Below are positions 18,438 through 27,042 of a stretch of 64,000 nt of DNA, piece after piece. A model generated the notes under the pieces. The model did no database searches, was not told where the DNA came from, and saw only the letters and a list, made by a program, of their open reading frames with translations. Source of the stretch: Chitinophagaceae bacterium. Lineage in GTDB: Bacteria > Bacteroidota > Bacteroidia > Chitinophagales > Chitinophagaceae. Made by a program: the position numbers and the translations under genes. Within the stretch, counting starts at the first letter, position 1, and each line of letters starts with the position of its first letter. The DNA is taken from positions 1-64,000 of the forward strand of contig JAIYAN010000001.1 in NCBI GenBank assembly GCA_027489035.1, written 5' to 3'.

Positions 18438-18527
18438 GAGGTTTGTGAGGTTTGAGCGGTTTGAGAGGTTTGAGCGGTTTGAGAGGTTTGAGCGGTTTGA
18501 GAGGTTTGAGCGGTTTGAGAGGTTTGT
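18438..18527. repeat. 9-bp minisatellite, ten units (18-bp alternating superunit)
   Basis: Ten contiguous 9-mers follow the pattern G(A/C)GGTTTG(A/T). GAGGTTTGA and GCGGTTTGA alternate strictly through the centre, giving an 18-bp higher-order period. Degenerate units continue on both sides (GAGGTTGAG, GGGGTTGAA). The tract is much richer in G on the plus strand than its surroundings. Confidence 0.95.
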
Positions 18528-18620
18528 GAGGTTGAGGAGATTGTAGGGGTTGAAGATTTTCAATCATACAAAGGTTGGAAGTATTTTCCATAATTATAAA
18601 CTTTTTGTATTTCATAAAAA

Positions 18621-18652
18621 CTTCGTGCCTTCGCGTCTTCGCGTTTTCGTGT
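18621..18652. repeat. 8-bp tandem repeat, four units
   Basis: Four 8-mers in a row: CTTCGTGC, CTTCGCGT, CTTCGCGT and TTTCGTGT. The tract is GC-richer than its AT-rich surroundings and sits about 100 bp upstream of the ychF promoter. It is non-coding as far as can be seen. Confidence 0.8.
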
Positions 18653-18754
18653 CAAAAAAAAAAATGCTGCAAGCATTTCTACTTCGCGGTTTACATTTGA
18701 GTGGTTTGTGATTTTCAATTATCAAAAACTTTTATCAATACAAATTTCAACCCT

Positions 18755-18762
18755 TACCTTTG
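18755..18762 (+). promoter_or_regulatory. -7 promoter element of ychF
   Basis: TACCTTTG is an exact TAnnTTTG match 26 bases before the ychF ATG at 18789. It continues CGACCAAT, sharing TTTGCGACC with the ndk promoter. It excludes the upstream ATG at 18708 as the start. Confidence 0.72.
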
Positions 18763-18788
18763 CGACCAATAAAAATACATCAATTCAT

Positions 18789-19889
18789 ATGGCATTACAA
18801 GCAGGAATCGTTGGGTTACCCAATGTTGGAAAATCAACTTTATTTAACGCAGTAAGTAGCAGTGCAAAAGCACAAGCAAGTAATTATAGATTTTGTACGA
18901 TTGAACCCAATACTGGCTTGGTAAACGTACCAGATCCAAGATTAAACAAATTGGAAGAGTTGGTAAAACCACAACGCGTAGTACCCACACAAATTGAAAT
19001 AGTTGACATCGCAGGATTGGTTAGAGGTGCAAGTAAAGGTGAAGGTTTAGGGAATAAATTTTTAGCTAATATTCGTGAAGTAGATGCCATTATCCACGTT
19101 ATCAGATGTTTCGAAGATGACAATATTTTAAGAGATGAAGGGCCAATTAATCCGGTTGGTGACAAAGAAATCATTGAAACCGAACTTCAACTGAAAGATA
19201 TTGAAAGTGTAGAGAAGAAAATGCAACGCACCGAAAAGATGCTCAAACAAGGCGATGCAAAAATGAAAGCTGAATACGAGGTATTAAAAGCTTGTAGAGA
19301 ACATTTAGACAAAGGAAAAAATATATTGTCGCTTGGATTAAGTAAAGAAGATAAATTGGCTATTGCTGATATTTTCTTACTTACAGATAAGCCCATTTTA
19401 TATGTGGCAAATGTGGATGAAGCGTCTATGCATACCGGAAATAAATATTCAGATGCCCTTACACAAGCCGTTAAAAATGAAGGGAATGAAGTGATTGTAA
19501 TGACAAATGCTATTGAAGCTCAAATTGCAGAATTTGACAATGAAGATGACAAGCAAATGTTTATGGAGGAGTACAAAATGGTAGAACCAGCATTAGACCG
19601 ATTGATTCATTCTACCTATAAATTATTGAACTTATCAACCTATTTCACAGCTGGCGTTCAAGAAGTAAGGGCTTGGACTATACAACATGGTTGGAAAGCA
19701 CCTCAAGCGGCTAGCGTTATTCACACAGATTTTGAAAAGGGATTTATTAAGGCGGAAGTAATTGCCTATAATGATTTTGTTGCGTTAGGATCTGAAGCAG
19801 CTTGTAGAGATAACGGTAAATTGCGTATAGAAGGAAAAGAATATCTAGTTCAAGATGGAGATGTAATGCATTTTAGATTTAACGTCTAA
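18789..19889 (+). CDS. ychF: redox-regulated ATPase YchF (Obg-like OLA1 family)
   Basis: A 366-residue OBG-family P-loop protein that prefers ATP and associates with ribosomes. G1 is GLPNVGKST at residues about 9-17, the DIAGLVRGASKGEGLGNKFL stretch covers G3, and the G4 position reads NVDE, as expected for YchF rather than the NKxD of GTPases. A coiled-coil insertion lies near residues 130-200, and a C-terminal TGS domain (about 283-365) ends in VQDGDVMHFRFNV. The start was set at the ATG at 18789, giving the family length. The longer frame from 18708 would begin upstream of the -7 element at 18755. Confidence 0.96.
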   Translation: MALQAGIVGLPNVGKSTLFNAVSSSAKAQASNYRFCTIEPNTGLVNVPDPRLNKLEELVKPQRVVPTQIEIVDIAGLVRGASKGEGLGNKFLANIREVDAIIHVIRCFEDDNILRDEGPINPVGDKEIIETELQLKDIESVEKKMQRTEKMLKQGDAKMKAEYEVLKACREHLDKGKNILSLGLSKEDKLAIADIFLLTDKPILYVANVDEASMHTGNKYSDALTQAVKNEGNEVIVMTNAIEAQIAEFDNEDDKQMFMEEYKMVEPALDRLIHSTYKLLNLSTYFTAGVQEVRAWTIQHGWKAPQAASVIHTDFEKGFIKAEVIAYNDFVALGSEAACRDNGKLRIEGKEYLVQDGDVMHFRFNV

Positions 19890-19916
19890 ACATTTTGTTC
19901 TTATAAAAATTAATTA

Positions 19917-20654
19917 TTATTCCAAAAAATCATTCCAAGTTTGGTGTTCAAGCAAAGACTTGAATAATTTTTGATTTTTAGGATCCTGTAACATCGACAA
20001 ATGTCTTCCATGATGCATATCGGTACCTACAAAAGATACCATCCCATTTTTTAGCATGTATTCAGCTGCTTTTGCTGCTTCTTTACCATAATATCCGGTT
20101 AGAGAGAGTAAATTGATTTGCAACATAAAACCCAAATCAATAAACCGATGATACATTTTGTAATTATTATTGTAATATGGATACCGTTCAGGGTGTGCTA
20201 AAATCGGTGAATAACCTATATTTTGAATTTCAAATGAATATTGCTCTGGTTCATTTGGCATTGAAGCATAAGAAAACTCCGTTAAAATAATATTGTCTTT
20301 AATTGTAAGTAACTTCTCTTCTTTATTTAAAATCTCCAAAAAATAACTATCCAACATATATTCCGCTGCTGCATGAACTTCAAAATTGATGGATTGATTT
20401 TTTAGTTCAGTTTTCAAACTATTTAATGCAGCATTAATTGTGGCTGGGGTATTTCTATATAAATCGCTGATTACATGAGGCGTAGCAATTGATTTTGTAA
20501 CCCCCATTTCCATTAACCCTTTTATCAAAAAAATAGAGGTTTCCAAATCAGGAGATCCATCATCAATCCCGGGTAAAATATGAGAATGCATATCCGTTTT
20601 AATCGGAAAAAACTTGATATCCTCAACTACTTTTTTCTTGAAAAAACTGAACAT
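19917..20654 (-). CDS. CpsB/YwqE-type PHP tyrosine-protein phosphatase
   Basis: A 245-residue PHP-fold metal-dependent phosphatase of the CpsB/CapC/YwqE family, which dephosphorylates tyrosine autokinases of capsule systems. The metal-binding motifs are DMHSHILPGIDDG near residues 21-33, TPHV near 59, HPERYP near 155 and TDMHHGRH near 210. The protein is soluble and cytosolic apart from a basic N-terminus. It is the last gene of the 29-gene EPS operon and would counteract the Wzc-like kinase encoded near the operon start, about 29 kb away. It is convergent with ychF; no terminator was found in the 27-bp gap. Confidence 0.9.
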   Translation of the reverse strand: MFSFFKKKVVEDIKFFPIKTDMHSHILPGIDDGSPDLETSIFLIKGLMEMGVTKSIATPHVISDLYRNTPATINAALNSLKTELKNQSINFEVHAAAEYMLDSYFLEILNKEEKLLTIKDNIILTEFSYASMPNEPEQYSFEIQNIGYSPILAHPERYPYYNNNYKMYHRFIDLGFMLQINLLSLTGYYGKEAAKAAEYMLKNGMVSFVGTDMHHGRHLSMLQDPKNQKLFKSLLEHQTWNDFLE

Positions 20655-20662
20655 TTTTTATA

Positions 20663-21412
20663 TTATTTTTTAAAGTATTGATGTAATTTACTCAAAGGTT
20701 TTAATATAGAAACAAATAATGGAAAAGGAATCCCATTTGCTTTCATTGCTCTGTAATCATTTCTGTTGGCTTCTATTCTTTTTAAAAAATTGTTATTACT
20801 CAATCCTCCCTTTCGCATTCTTATTATAAGCTTAGGGATATAAATGGCACTTAAATTGTGTTTGTATAAATATCTCGCCATAAATTCATAATCTGAAGCA
20901 GAATAAAATTCTATTTCATAATTGCCATATTTTTCAAGCAACGATCTTTTGAAATAAAATGCAGGATGAGCCGGCATCCAACCTGATTTAAATAAGTTTC
21001 TATCAAATGGTTTACCTTCCCACTTTCTGTAAATTTTGAAAATATCTTCTTCGTACACATAATTCAAATCACCATAAAGGGTATCTACATTGTTATTTTC
21101 AAAAGCGTTTGCAATTGTTTCTAACACATCTTCAGATGCAAATACATCATCGCTATGTAAAACGCCTATTACATCGCCAGTAGCCATTTTCATCCCCTTA
21201 TTTAAAGCGTCAAACATACCTTTATCGGGTTCTGAAATCCATTTGGTAATTTGATTCTCATATTTTTTAATGATGTTGATGGTATTGTCTTTTGATTTTC
21301 CATCAACAATAATGTATTCTATATTTTTGTAGGATTGGTTTAATACAGATTGAATGCATTGATCCAAATATTTTTCGCAATTATAGGTAACTGTTATGAT
21401 TGTAATTTTCAT
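20663..21412 (-). CDS. family 2 glycosyltransferase (GT-A)
   Basis: A GT-A inverting glycosyltransferase. It opens with the usual beta-strand ITVTYNCEKYLDQCIQSVLNQSYKNIE, followed by YIIVDGKSKDNT, and has GMFDALNKGMKMATGDVIGVLHSDD with the metal-binding acidic motif. A basic, hydrophobic C-terminus suggests membrane association. It resembles WcaA-like EPS transferases, but its sugar is unknown. The start was set at 21412 (MKITIITVTYN); the longer frame to 21457 would overlap the upstream carbamoyltransferase and adds no family sequence. The CpsB-like gene follows after 8 bp. Confidence 0.88.
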   Translation of the reverse strand: MKITIITVTYNCEKYLDQCIQSVLNQSYKNIEYIIVDGKSKDNTINIIKKYENQITKWISEPDKGMFDALNKGMKMATGDVIGVLHSDDVFASEDVLETIANAFENNNVDTLYGDLNYVYEEDIFKIYRKWEGKPFDRNLFKSGWMPAHPAFYFKRSLLEKYGNYEIEFYSASDYEFMARYLYKHNLSAIYIPKLIIRMRKGGLSNNNFLKRIEANRNDYRAMKANGIPFPLFVSILKPLSKLHQYFKK

Positions 21413-21431
21413 TTCTATTTGATATGCTGCT

Positions 21432-23159
21432 TTATTTGGTGATGATATAATTTTCAAGAACGAGCATATCCATATTTGTTCTTAAAAAACAATTGAGCGC
21501 TTCTTCGGGCGTGTTTACAATGGGTTCATTTTCATTAAAAGAGGTATTAAGCAATATAGGAATACCCGTTTTTTTTCTGAATGTATCTATTAACTGATAA
21601 TACCTTGGTGCGATTTCTTTATCTACAGTTTGCAATCTACCAGTACCATCCACATGAGTGACAGCAGGAATCAATTGTTGCTTTTCTTTTTTAATTGGAA
21701 ATACTTTTTCCATAAAAGGAACAGGTTCATCCAATTCAAAAAACTCAGACACATATTCTTTTAAAATAGAAGGCGCAAATGGTCTAAAACTTTCTCTTCT
21801 TTTGATTTTTGAATTCAACAATTCTTTAGCGTCTTGTCTTCTTGGATCTGCTAAAATTGATCTGCCGCCTAATGCACGAGGGCCAAATTCTGCACGACCA
21901 CTCATCCAGCCCACTACTCCACCATTTATCATGCAATCCGAGACTTGATCATACAAATCTGCATCATCAACAAAATTGAACTTGATATTTTTTGCAACTA
22001 AAATTTCTTTTATTTCTGCATTGGAAAAATGGCTTCCTGTGTATGCAGAAAAAATAGGTTCTATTCTTGGTAAATTTAAAAGTTGATGATGCGTGTACAT
22101 CCCTGCACCCATTGATATTCCAGCATCATGACCAGCAGAAGGTATATACACATTTTTAAAAGGCGTGTTTCTTGTAATCTTTCCATTAGCTACACTATTT
22201 TGAGCTACACCACCGGCAATGCATACACTATCTAATCCAGTTTTTTTATGTAAATGATTGAGCATGTGAAAAAGCACCAGTTCTGTCATTCTTTGCACAG
22301 AAGCCGCAAGATCTTTATGTTCTTGAGTAAGCGGTTCATCTTTTTTACGTGGTTGCCCAAATTTCTCTATCATGTAATCGCTATACATTGGCGCTACAAC
22401 TGGAATGAAATCTTCGCCGTAATCAATAATTCCAGAAGTGGCACTTCTGAAATATTTCAGATTCAATTTGAATAATCCATCTTCAGTTAATTTCACCACA
22501 TCATGCAGCTTATCCATATGTGTTGGCTTACCATACGGAGCCATACCCATTACTTTGTATTCATCGCCGTAATGAGGGAAGCCTAGTAATTGCGTAAATG
22601 CCGTATAACATAACCCAATAGAATGCGGAAAATCAACCGATTGAAGCACTTCAATTTTATTGGCTTTACCAATAGCTGTCATGGCAGTAGAAAAATCGCC
22701 AGAACCATCAATCGACAGACAAGCAGCTTCTTTAAATGGTGAGGGAAAAAATGCCGAAGCAAGATGACTTCTATGGTGTTCGACATTAATTATTTTCCCA
22801 GCAAATTTATCCGAAGACAACCCAGACATCAGAGCCAAATGATTTTCAATAGAAGAAACTTTTTTTCGATTGATTAATCGTTCTTTAATTGCACCAATAT
22901 TTCCAAATGGATTTTTGGCAACATAAAGTAATTTCTTAAAAAGTTTCACCTTTGTGTTTCTGCCAATAGCAAAGTAATCAACTTCTTCAATACTGATTCC
23001 AGCTTCTTTTAAGCAAAACTGAATAGCTAATTCTGGAAATCCTGCCCAATGTTTTACTCGTCTAAAACGCTCTTCTTCAATTGCTGCAATCATTTTCCCA
23101 TTTACAAAAATGGCTGCAGATGCATCGGCGTGAAAAGCATTTATTCCTATAATATTCAT
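21432..23159 (-). CDS. carbamoyltransferase (NodU/CmcH/HypF-like)
   Basis: A 575-residue enzyme of the NodU/CmcH family, which transfers a carbamoyl group from carbamoyl phosphate to a hydroxyl, here probably on a sugar. The N-terminal domain has GINAFHADASAAIF and the His-rich VEHHRSHLASAFFPSP, which hold the metal and adenylate sites. SIDGSGDF and CIAGGVAQNSVANGK follow. The C-terminal YrdC-like part carries GWMSGRAEFGPRALGGRSILADPR and ILLNTSFNENEPIV. All look intact. It lies downstream of the exosortase gene in the operon. The acceptor hydroxyl cannot be predicted. Confidence 0.92.
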   Translation of the reverse strand: MNIIGINAFHADASAAIFVNGKMIAAIEEERFRRVKHWAGFPELAIQFCLKEAGISIEEVDYFAIGRNTKVKLFKKLLYVAKNPFGNIGAIKERLINRKKVSSIENHLALMSGLSSDKFAGKIINVEHHRSHLASAFFPSPFKEAACLSIDGSGDFSTAMTAIGKANKIEVLQSVDFPHSIGLCYTAFTQLLGFPHYGDEYKVMGMAPYGKPTHMDKLHDVVKLTEDGLFKLNLKYFRSATSGIIDYGEDFIPVVAPMYSDYMIEKFGQPRKKDEPLTQEHKDLAASVQRMTELVLFHMLNHLHKKTGLDSVCIAGGVAQNSVANGKITRNTPFKNVYIPSAGHDAGISMGAGMYTHHQLLNLPRIEPIFSAYTGSHFSNAEIKEILVAKNIKFNFVDDADLYDQVSDCMINGGVVGWMSGRAEFGPRALGGRSILADPRRQDAKELLNSKIKRRESFRPFAPSILKEYVSEFFELDEPVPFMEKVFPIKKEKQQLIPAVTHVDGTGRLQTVDKEIAPRYYQLIDTFRKKTGIPILLNTSFNENEPIVNTPEEALNCFLRTNMDMLVLENYIITK

Positions 23160-23185
23160 TTAATGAAAAACGATTTTAATTAATT

Positions 23186-23776
23186 TTAATTCAGGTTTTC
23201 GGAAACTGATGTATTTATTTTTTGATTGTTATTTTTTTTATCGAATGCAAATATCATTAAAAAAATAACGGCATATGCAACAATTGTAAACCAATCGTGA
23301 TGATCAATCCCTAAAGGCATTGTCCAATTTTTATTTTCAGAAACTAAAAAAAGACTTATTCGAATTACGTTAACGCTCCACAGCAAAAACAACCCGATAA
23401 TAATCCAAATTAATTTTCGAGTAAAAGATGATTTATTGGCAATAACAAAAGCAATCCAAAAACTATACACACCATATCCTACACAATCGTAAGCAATTCG
23501 TACGCCTTTTCCATTTACAAATCGAATGACATGATTTTTAAACTCAACGGTTTGAATATTAAAAAGCGATAGTAATGTTTTGGTGCCAAACAAAAGAGAT
23601 GATTTTATTGCGCTTACATAATCAAGATTTTGGGCAGCAAATTCGTTGAAATAGCCACCTGGTGTAACAAACCCAATCCAATAGTAAGTTCCGAAATACA
23701 GCAAAGCAAAAATTGCCAAAAACTTAATTATGAATAATTTAAAATCTGAGTTTTTAAACAAATGATTATACTTCAT
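23186..23776 (-). CDS. xrtY: exosortase, probable XrtY type
   Basis: A 196-residue polytopic membrane protein of the exosortase/archaeosortase family, transpeptidases that cut C-terminal sorting signals in the inner membrane. The catalytic set is visible: Cys98 in AYDCVGYG, Arg139 in VNVIRISLF, and His159/His160 in GIDHHDW. Helices flank each one (near residues 14-35, 100-114, 121-145 and 162-180). It lacks extra domains, as in minimal Bacteroidota exosortases. The start was set at 23776, overlapping the preceding glycosyltransferase by 11 bp; an in-frame start at 23815 would overlap more. Assignment to the Y subfamily rests on its neighbours, which resemble exosortase-Y-associated proteins, and on the PID-type substrate at 53040. 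Confidence 0.85.
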   Translation of the reverse strand: MKYNHLFKNSDFKLFIIKFLAIFALLYFGTYYWIGFVTPGGYFNEFAAQNLDYVSAIKSSLLFGTKTLLSLFNIQTVEFKNHVIRFVNGKGVRIAYDCVGYGVYSFWIAFVIANKSSFTRKLIWIIIGLFLLWSVNVIRISLFLVSENKNWTMPLGIDHHDWFTIVAYAVIFLMIFAFDKKNNNQKINTSVSENLN

Positions 23777-24881
23777 TGTAATGGAACATTTGATGATAGG
23801 CTTTTTTAATTTCAACTATATCGACAGCATTATCAGCATAATCTTTAGATGCCTTACTCCAATTTGAATATTCTGATTCATTCATAACAGCAAAAAAATC
23901 TATAGCGAATTTAATCTGTTCTGAAATTGGCTCCACATTCAGTCCTGCATTATTTTTCACCAAATTATTCCATGGTGTGTTGTTACTGGTTATAAGTGGT
24001 TTTCCAGCACTAAGTCCTTCGAATAAAGCATGACCAAAATTCTCGCTTTGACTAGGACAAATGAAAACGTGCGCATTGGCATAAAATGATTCTAATTCGT
24101 TTGGAGGTATTGGCCCATGATGAACAACTTTTACATTAGATGGAAGTTGTTGAATTATTTTCAAACATTCATTCCAATAATCTGGAAAATAAATGGGGCC
24201 GCAAATATCGTATTGAACATTATACTTGCAATCTTTCAGCGATTTTAACACTTGCAAATGGTTTTTCATTGGGCCGATAAGGGCAACCGTTAATAAATTG
24301 ATTGTCCCTTCTAATTTGTAGGAAACATTAGTTTTTCGAATGTTAGGAATATTTTGAGCCACCCATATTTTCGCACGATTACCAATTACAGACTGAATGT
24401 GCGTTTTTTCTGTTTCGTCCGTAGCATGAAATGAAACTTTTTTCCAGTTCAAAATTGGTTTTAAAATAGTGAGATAAAGTTTCTTTTTAAATGCTTTTTG
24501 ACGAAGTGCTGGCGGATGAAGCATGCCTCTAGCGGAAAGGATAATGTTTGCGGAGCGTGAAAACAAAATGGGTAAAAGGGTAAACCTAAAAGAATAAATA
24601 CCAATTATAAAAACGGCATTTGCTTTTAGAGATTTCAACAACTGTAAATGTTTAAATAAAGACAACTGCTTATCTCCATAAAAAACTTTAGTATGCTTAT
24701 TAAAATCAGTCCATTTTTCCACTGAGATATTTTCCAAAGGCACATTATTAATATCCGAATTGCTGGTAATTATTTTAAATTCCAAATCATCACAATTATT
24801 TACCATGGTGTAAACAGATTGAATAGGACCTCCGGCAAGATAAGCGGGTGTAAACCAAGGTATGGAGATTAGAGTGGTCAA
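23766..24881 (-). CDS. GT4-family glycosyltransferase, XYAG1-like
   Basis: A 371-residue GT-B retaining glycosyltransferase. The N-terminus has FTPAYLAGGPIQSVYTMV (the acceptor-side glycine loop), the middle has LSARGMLHPPALRQKAFKK and FHATDETEK, and the donor-side end has HVFICPSQSENFGHALFEGLSAGKPLI with the E-x7-E-like pattern. This matches what I recall as the XrtY-associated glycosyltransferase XYAG1, though only a profile search can confirm it. The start is a TTG (24881) that overlaps the TGA stop of the Wzy-like gene as TTGA, so translation is likely coupled. The exosortase gene follows, also overlapping. Confidence 0.8.
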   Translation of the reverse strand: MTTLISIPWFTPAYLAGGPIQSVYTMVNNCDDLEFKIITSNSDINNVPLENISVEKWTDFNKHTKVFYGDKQLSLFKHLQLLKSLKANAVFIIGIYSFRFTLLPILFSRSANIILSARGMLHPPALRQKAFKKKLYLTILKPILNWKKVSFHATDETEKTHIQSVIGNRAKIWVAQNIPNIRKTNVSYKLEGTINLLTVALIGPMKNHLQVLKSLKDCKYNVQYDICGPIYFPDYWNECLKIIQQLPSNVKVVHHGPIPPNELESFYANAHVFICPSQSENFGHALFEGLSAGKPLITSNNTPWNNLVKNNAGLNVEPISEQIKFAIDFFAVMNESEYSNWSKASKDYADNAVDIVEIKKAYHQMFHYNEV

Positions 24882-26254
24882 TTAGATGATACTTTTAAAA
24901 CAAAATAATTTTTCCAAACTTTTATTAAAACAAAAATTAAAAAACAAGATTTTATGAGGTGACCAAGTATCGTTTGCAATTCGCAATCAGCGCGCATTGG
25001 ATAATAAAAAACAAGGGTTGGAAACAAATATAAAACTGGATATTCGTTACTGTGTTTATAAAATACAGAAATTACAAAACTAAACAACAGCCCTAAAAAA
25101 AACATAAATATCATTCCGCCAAACTTGCCAAAATTTATATAACCGTCACCAATAGAGCTCAACCCCATTGATGTACCTGCAGCAATTGGAAATCCTGCCC
25201 ATTTCATAAAAAAAAATCGATCACCTGCATTTAATTTATTGGGTGCAATCACTCTTGGTAAAATTGCAGCTTCCAAAATCTGCAATAATTCAACACCATT
25301 TGCATAATTTTCTTTTTCAGGTACGTTATTCATAATGTTTGTAATAATGAAGCCCTGATTAATTCTAATGTTACTTTGTTTGAGTTTTTCGATTGTAAAC
25401 AATTCATTTTGATCGCTTTTTTTTTGGGTCGTTGCTGCAAAATTGGTAACATTTCCTTCCTTCCCCTCTTTCCAAGTAGCTTCTCTATAATCACCTTTAA
25501 GCATTTGAATAAAAATAGCTGTGCTGATAAAAAAAACGGCCAATCCCAATTTTAAATAGTTTGATGGTTTATATTTCAAAGAGATTACAGCCCCCATAAA
25601 TAATAACCATATCAACAAATCATGAAACATTGCTTCACCCAAAGATGTTAAAATTATAGATGCCAAAACAACAAATAAAGTAATGGGTTTTAATTGTTGT
25701 TCACCAAGAATAATCATAAATAAACCGACAAATTTAAAAGAACCCAACAATGTAAAAACAAAACCTATTTCAGTACTGAAAAATGAGGAAACCAAACTAG
25801 AAATAAAACCAATAACAATAAAAACATACATGGTTATTTGGTTTTTCGAAACGTATTCTTTAAGTTTTTTTGTGTTGATGTATTCATCTGAAATATTTTG
25901 ATTGAATTTTATTCGCAATCCAATTAAAAACATAATTGTAGCAGGTATTACATAACTAAAATATGTAGCTTCTCCAACTTGCATTTTCAAGAAACCCAAT
26001 TGATATTCATCAAGTCCATTATAAGCAAATGCTGGACCTACTAACATTTGAACACACATTAGAGAACCGGCTAAATACCTAACTGGCAAAATAAATCCAA
26101 TGGAATAAAACAACAGCATAAATTGATATGCTGAAACCATAAAAGCAAAATAAGAATAGTAACTGAGGTTCGGAAAAAACAATTTTGTAAAAATTACAAT
26201 GGCAAAATATATTCGCCAGTTTATTTCAACATCCGTTTTAAATAAATTATTCAT
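24878..26254 (-). CDS. Wzy-like polymerase family membrane protein (exosortase-Y-associated type)
   Basis: A 458-residue membrane protein with about 11 hydrophobic helices and one large polar loop (about residues 265-360, rich in Lys, Glu and Asn). This is the topology of O-antigen/EPS polymerases of the Wzy/EpsG type. Loops include FKGDYREATWKEGKEGN and AGDRFFFMKWAGFPIAAGTSMGLSSIGDGYINFG. The last motif resembles a conserved GDGY segment in Wzy-like proteins. Coupled to the XYAG1-like GT and the exosortase, it matches the exosortase Y-associated Wzy-like family. Catalysis is not demonstrable from sequence. A 95-bp gap follows upstream before the orphan FkbM gene. Confidence 0.78.
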   Translation of the reverse strand: MNNLFKTDVEINWRIYFAIVIFTKLFFPNLSYYSYFAFMVSAYQFMLLFYSIGFILPVRYLAGSLMCVQMLVGPAFAYNGLDEYQLGFLKMQVGEATYFSYVIPATIMFLIGLRIKFNQNISDEYINTKKLKEYVSKNQITMYVFIVIGFISSLVSSFFSTEIGFVFTLLGSFKFVGLFMIILGEQQLKPITLFVVLASIILTSLGEAMFHDLLIWLLFMGAVISLKYKPSNYLKLGLAVFFISTAIFIQMLKGDYREATWKEGKEGNVTNFAATTQKKSDQNELFTIEKLKQSNIRINQGFIITNIMNNVPEKENYANGVELLQILEAAILPRVIAPNKLNAGDRFFFMKWAGFPIAAGTSMGLSSIGDGYINFGKFGGMIFMFFLGLLFSFVISVFYKHSNEYPVLYLFPTLVFYYPMRADCELQTILGHLIKSCFLIFVLIKVWKNYFVLKVSSN

Positions 26255-26349
26255 TTATTAAATAGCAAATTACTTTAAAATAATCGCAATTTATTGCTTG
26301 TTTTTTTTAATGAAATTGATAAATAAAAATCAAATTATCAAAAGCGATT

Positions 26350-27042
26350 TCACTTATAAGAGTTCTTAAGTAATTTATTAATGAAAATTAAATTGCAACC
26401 AAAAGTAGCTAGTAATTCAAAATCAACACCAAGAATATTTTGAATCTGATTTTTTTCATACTCATGATCAAATTCCACACAAATTAATAACGAATTTTTA
26501 ATTGTTTTACTTGCTCCTTTAAGCACCTCCAAATTTAAACCTTCAACGTCTATACTCAAAATAGATATAATTTTATAGTCCAATTCTGATAAGACATCAT
26601 CAATTTTCATTACTGGTACATACGTTGATCGATAAGAAAGATTATGATTAGTGAAAGAACTTATTACAGGAGTTTTAGAAATATTAAATTTCAAAACTGA
26701 GGATTTATCGCTACAGCCTATAGGAATGACAATATCTTTTTTTCTAAATCTTCTCAATAAATTACAAAGCTCTTCATTGGGTTCAATTAATATTCCTTTA
26801 TAGCCATTTCTGTATAACAAATATGTATTAGAAATATCCGAAGGGTGATTTGCACCGATGTCAACATAGATTGATTCGTACAAATCAAATTGTTTTAAAA
26901 CATCTAAAATAAAAATATCTTCTTTATGTTGAGAATAAGAAATTCGCGTTTTTGAATAAGCATCTTTAAATGCAACAAATAATCTTTTATACTTACCTAG
27001 AAAAGTTAGATGATTTATTAATAAATCTTTAATACTAAACAT
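26350..27042 (-). CDS. FkbM-family methyltransferase (first of three)
   Basis: A 230-residue SAM-dependent methyltransferase of the FkbM type, likely O-methylating a sugar in the exopolysaccharide. Visible motifs are SQHKEDIFILDV, YVDIGANHPSD (SAM-binding loop), ILIEPNEELC, IPIGCSDKSS and ISILSIDVEGLNLEVLKGA, the family hallmark. It is bracketed by AT-rich gaps (95 bp downstream, 205 bp upstream), unlike the closely packed operon around it, which suggests later insertion. No -7 motif was found in the upstream gap. Confidence 0.85.
   Translation of the reverse strand: MFSIKDLLINHLTFLGKYKRLFVAFKDAYSKTRISYSQHKEDIFILDVLKQFDLYESIYVDIGANHPSDISNTYLLYRNGYKGILIEPNEELCNLLRRFRKKDIVIPIGCSDKSSVLKFNISKTPVISSFTNHNLSYRSTYVPVMKIDDVLSELDYKIISILSIDVEGLNLEVLKGASKTIKNSLLICVEFDHEYEKNQIQNILGVDFELLATFGCNLIFINKLLKNSYK

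Larger units (their letters stand above)
18372..18788. other. intergenic region with two unrelated tandem repeats
   Basis: This 417-bp gap between the divergent SpmA-SpmB and ychF genes contains a 9-bp minisatellite (18438-18527), an 8-bp tandem repeat (18621-18652) and the ychF promoter. A minus-strand frame across the minisatellite would encode monotonous Lys-Pro-Leu triplets. It is judged an artefact of the repeat. Confidence 0.75.

Noticed and set aside
18358..18615. 85-residue minus-strand frame rich in Lys-Pro-Leu triplets
   Set aside because: It is the translation of the 9-bp minisatellite, which is open in more than one frame (another frame gives Ser-Asn-Arg-type repeats), and it overlaps the SpmA-SpmB start.
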